64,000 nt of DNA, taken from contig CANJKZ010000827.1 in assembly GCA_947471745.1 (NCBI GenBank), positions 1 through 64,000 of the forward strand, in the 5' to 3' direction. Both the position numbers and the translations under genes were made by a program. Below the pieces are notes generated by a model. It was given only the letters and a program-made list of their open reading frames with translations, did no database searches and had not been told where the DNA came from. Source of the stretch: Closterium sp. Naga37s-1. Lineage: Eukaryota; Streptophyta; Zygnematophyceae; Desmidiales; Closteriaceae. Positions 61,990 to 64,000 of the stretch are shown piece after piece (position 1 is the first letter of the stretch; each line of letters begins with the position of its first letter).

Positions 61990-63270
61990 GAATGCTACGA
62001 GGCTTACGCGTATGCTGCTCTCGCGGGAGTTCGCCTCGTTTGCAAAGAGGCGAAGCTTACGGTGCTCGAGGGACAGAGAGCGATATGGCTAGCCAGAAGT
62101 CCTGCCATGCTGAATATTTCTCACTCGTCGAAATCGGGAAAGAAATACTACAGTAGGCGCTGGCGAACAGAAATCCTGGAGTCCCGCCTCACACTAAAGA
62201 CTGGTTGAGAATATTGAAATTGATTCGTTGAAGATGAGAATTACGTTCTGGAGTTGCAGAGTATAATGCACAGCTGAAGGGTATGCGTGTGAGTGAAGGA
62301 ATCCGAGGATTGTTCCTAGAGGACTCCGGTCCACATGACGTTTTGCTCCTGAGCTGATTGCTGCAGAAGAATGCCAGAGAGGGAACCCAGCCTGAACCGA
62401 ACCTCGAGTTCGCACCAGGTGAAGAAGGGGAACTGAGGGAGCGGGACTTTGCCCCGCGCGCCGGGCAGCCCGTCGCGCAACCTTTCGCACCTCGCATGCT
62501 GCTTCGGCAGCAGGCGCGTCAGCATCGAGGCGGTTCGACAGAGGCGCGGATTAACCTTGAGACTTGGAGCAGCAGCTGCCCGAAAATGGCACCAAACCAA
62601 GGAGGAATCTCATTGTTGGGCACTGTAGCAATGGTTGCTTTTCCCTTGCACCAGAGCGAGCTTGCCAAGCTGGCAGGAATCTAGTTCCCACCGTCGAAGT
62701 CTAGAGAGCTGAACCTTCTGTTTGCTCAAACATAGCTTGCAAAAACATTCCAGTTCCAGCCAAACACCTGCGAGAGTGAATAAACCACGAATAAGCATAG
62801 GCAAACCCAGCAAGCACGAACGACCAATTTTTTTGTTATTTCTACAGCCCCAAACCACAGGGTGCTTCAAGAAAAGTGCATGAGGGATCTCGGCCAGGAA
62901 ACTGGGATGGATCAATCCGGGTTGTGATCATCCCGGATATCTAGACGTGGCATACTGGCGAGCGATAGGTGAACTCTGCCACTTCGGCAAAACTTCACGT
63001 GTCACAAATTCCTCATTTGGCAGCCTCCGCTGTGCTGTTCAAGGGCTTCCAACAATCTCTCAGCGGGTACAACAGTTCGTGTTATTCCACTTTTGTCATT
63101 TACATCATCTATTACACCTATAGTTAGTAAACACTAGCGCAGCACATCTGCGGTAGGTCTCACACAACTGGCAAAGACACGCTTATATACATCATTATAT
63201 ACATAAATGTACAAAATAACCAACACAGACATGTGACATCCAGTTATGAGCTCTTCTTTATACAGTAGGG
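61990..63270. other. Region with no confidently placed gene
   Basis: It probably contains upstream exons of the gene at 61375-61919 and the 3' flank of the gene ending at 63275. Short open frames near 62190-62600 on both strands match nothing known to me. No repeats were noticed. Confidence 0.4.
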
Positions 63271-63274
63271 AGCG

Positions 63275-63383
63275 TCACCTCATGTGCATAGCTATGCGCA
63301 TTTGACCATCCCAGTACCGCCTCTCCTCCTCGAGCCTCCTCTTCTGCTCCTCATCTCTTCTCGCCTTCCATTCCTCTGGTTGC
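63275..63383 (-). CDS. Unrecognised gene, last exon (charged coiled-coil end)
   Basis: From an intact CTGCAG acceptor the minus strand reads QPEEWKARRDEEQKRRLEEE then RRYWDGQMRIAMHMR and a TGA stop at 63277-63275. The composition and heptad-like spacing suggest a helical C-terminus. The rest of the gene lies to the right and is only partly visible. Family unknown. Confidence 0.45.
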
Positions 63384-63384
63384 C

Positions 63385-63950
63385 TGCAGGGCGCGGTACA
63401 GCAACATGGAGACGCAGTGCTGGCTGGGAGCTTAGAGACCAAGAAGCAAACAACCAGTCTTGTCCTGCCCTACCACTCCTGTCGCTGCTCCTGTCCCACA
63501 CCTGCAGTGCAGGATACAGCATCAGCCTCAGGGCCAAGGGAAGCAGTGCCAACAGGGAACTCAGAAAGAAGAGAACAAACAGCCAGACTCATGCTTCCCT
63601 ACCACTCCTGTGGCTGCTCTGGTCCATCCCCTGACTGCCTGCCGTGCAGGATACAACAGAGGTCCCGGGTCCAAGGGAAGCCGTGGCTGGCAGGGAGCTT
63701 CGAGAGCAGAGAAAGAAGCAAAGAGCCGCACCACACCCCTTGTGATCTCTCTTGCTCTGGCTGCTGCTCTGGTCCCTCCCCTGACTGCATGCAGTGCAGG
63801 ATACAACAGAGGTCCCGGGTCCAAGGGAAGCCGTGGCTGGCAGGGAGGGAGGCTCGAGAGCAGAGAAAGGAGCAAAGAGCCTCACCCCTCGTCGTCTCTC
63901 TTGCTCCGAGTCTCTGGCTGCTGCTCTGGTCCACTGCCTTCATGTGGTGA
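63385..63950 (-). repeat. ~151-bp tandem exon-like copies upstream of the unrecognised last exon
   Basis: Four related blocks; two are nearly identical and 151 bp apart (shared GAGGTCCCGGGTCCAAGGGA at about 63658 and 63809). On the minus strand each contains GGACCAGAGCAGCAGCCAGA-like sequence followed by GTGAG/ACAAGG-type ends, so these may again be exon-edge copies of the gene ending at 63275. Confidence 0.6.
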
Positions 63951-64000
63951 ACTTACCGTCAAATGGTACCCCTATCTTGAGTTAGCAACCCCGCACCGAT

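Overview
This is nuclear DNA from a eukaryotic green plant lineage, most likely a streptophyte (charophyte) alga. The evidence is GC-rich exons, many GT-AG introns, low-complexity introns, and plant-type families: an AIR9-like microtubule protein with A9 repeats, a GT34 glycosyltransferase, a two-B-box/CCT CONSTANS-like protein, and a fasciclin (FAS1) protein. The species is not determined. A zygnematophyte such as Closterium is a guess, not a result.

Layout: (1) About 1-35755, minus strand: the 5' two-thirds or more of one giant AIR9-like gene, running off the left edge. Its parts in coding order are a ~1150-residue Ser-rich N-terminal exon, seven short leucine-rich-repeat exons, and about ten A9-type segments. 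Introns and exon copies are filled with tandem repeats. These include a ~10.5 kb, 26-bp minisatellite (19640-30140) lying exactly between two LRR exons. (2) 37197-43285, plus: an eight-exon GT34 enzyme (Golgi type II) with an unusual ~350-residue charged C-terminal tail. (3) 46054-47781, plus: an intronless CONSTANS-like transcription factor. (4) 49162-50868, minus: a three-exon secreted FAS1 protein. (5) 52809-55743, minus: a three-exon MTM1/SLC25A39-40-type mitochondrial carrier with very long loops. (6) 56894-60477, plus: a four-exon ER thioredoxin-fold membrane protein without a CxxC motif. (7) 61375-61919 and 63275-63383, minus: 3' ends of two genes I do not recognise.

The striking structure is not one gene. 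In five of the six recognised genes (all except the intronless CONSTANS-like gene), exon ends are present in extra tandem copies together with their splice sites and adjoining intron. Some copies are complete and phase-preserving, such as two identical 72-nt LRR exons 152 bp apart. Others are truncated. Short palindromes of the form TTTTGAG-NNNN-CTCAAAA, and decayed relatives, sit at the boundaries between such copies in at least two genes. This suggests a shared duplication process that creates spare exons and possibly new introns. The recognised genes have unrelated jobs (division-plane microtubules, wall polysaccharide synthesis, transcription, cell-surface adhesion, mitochondrial transport, ER folding), so the window is not a pathway cluster.
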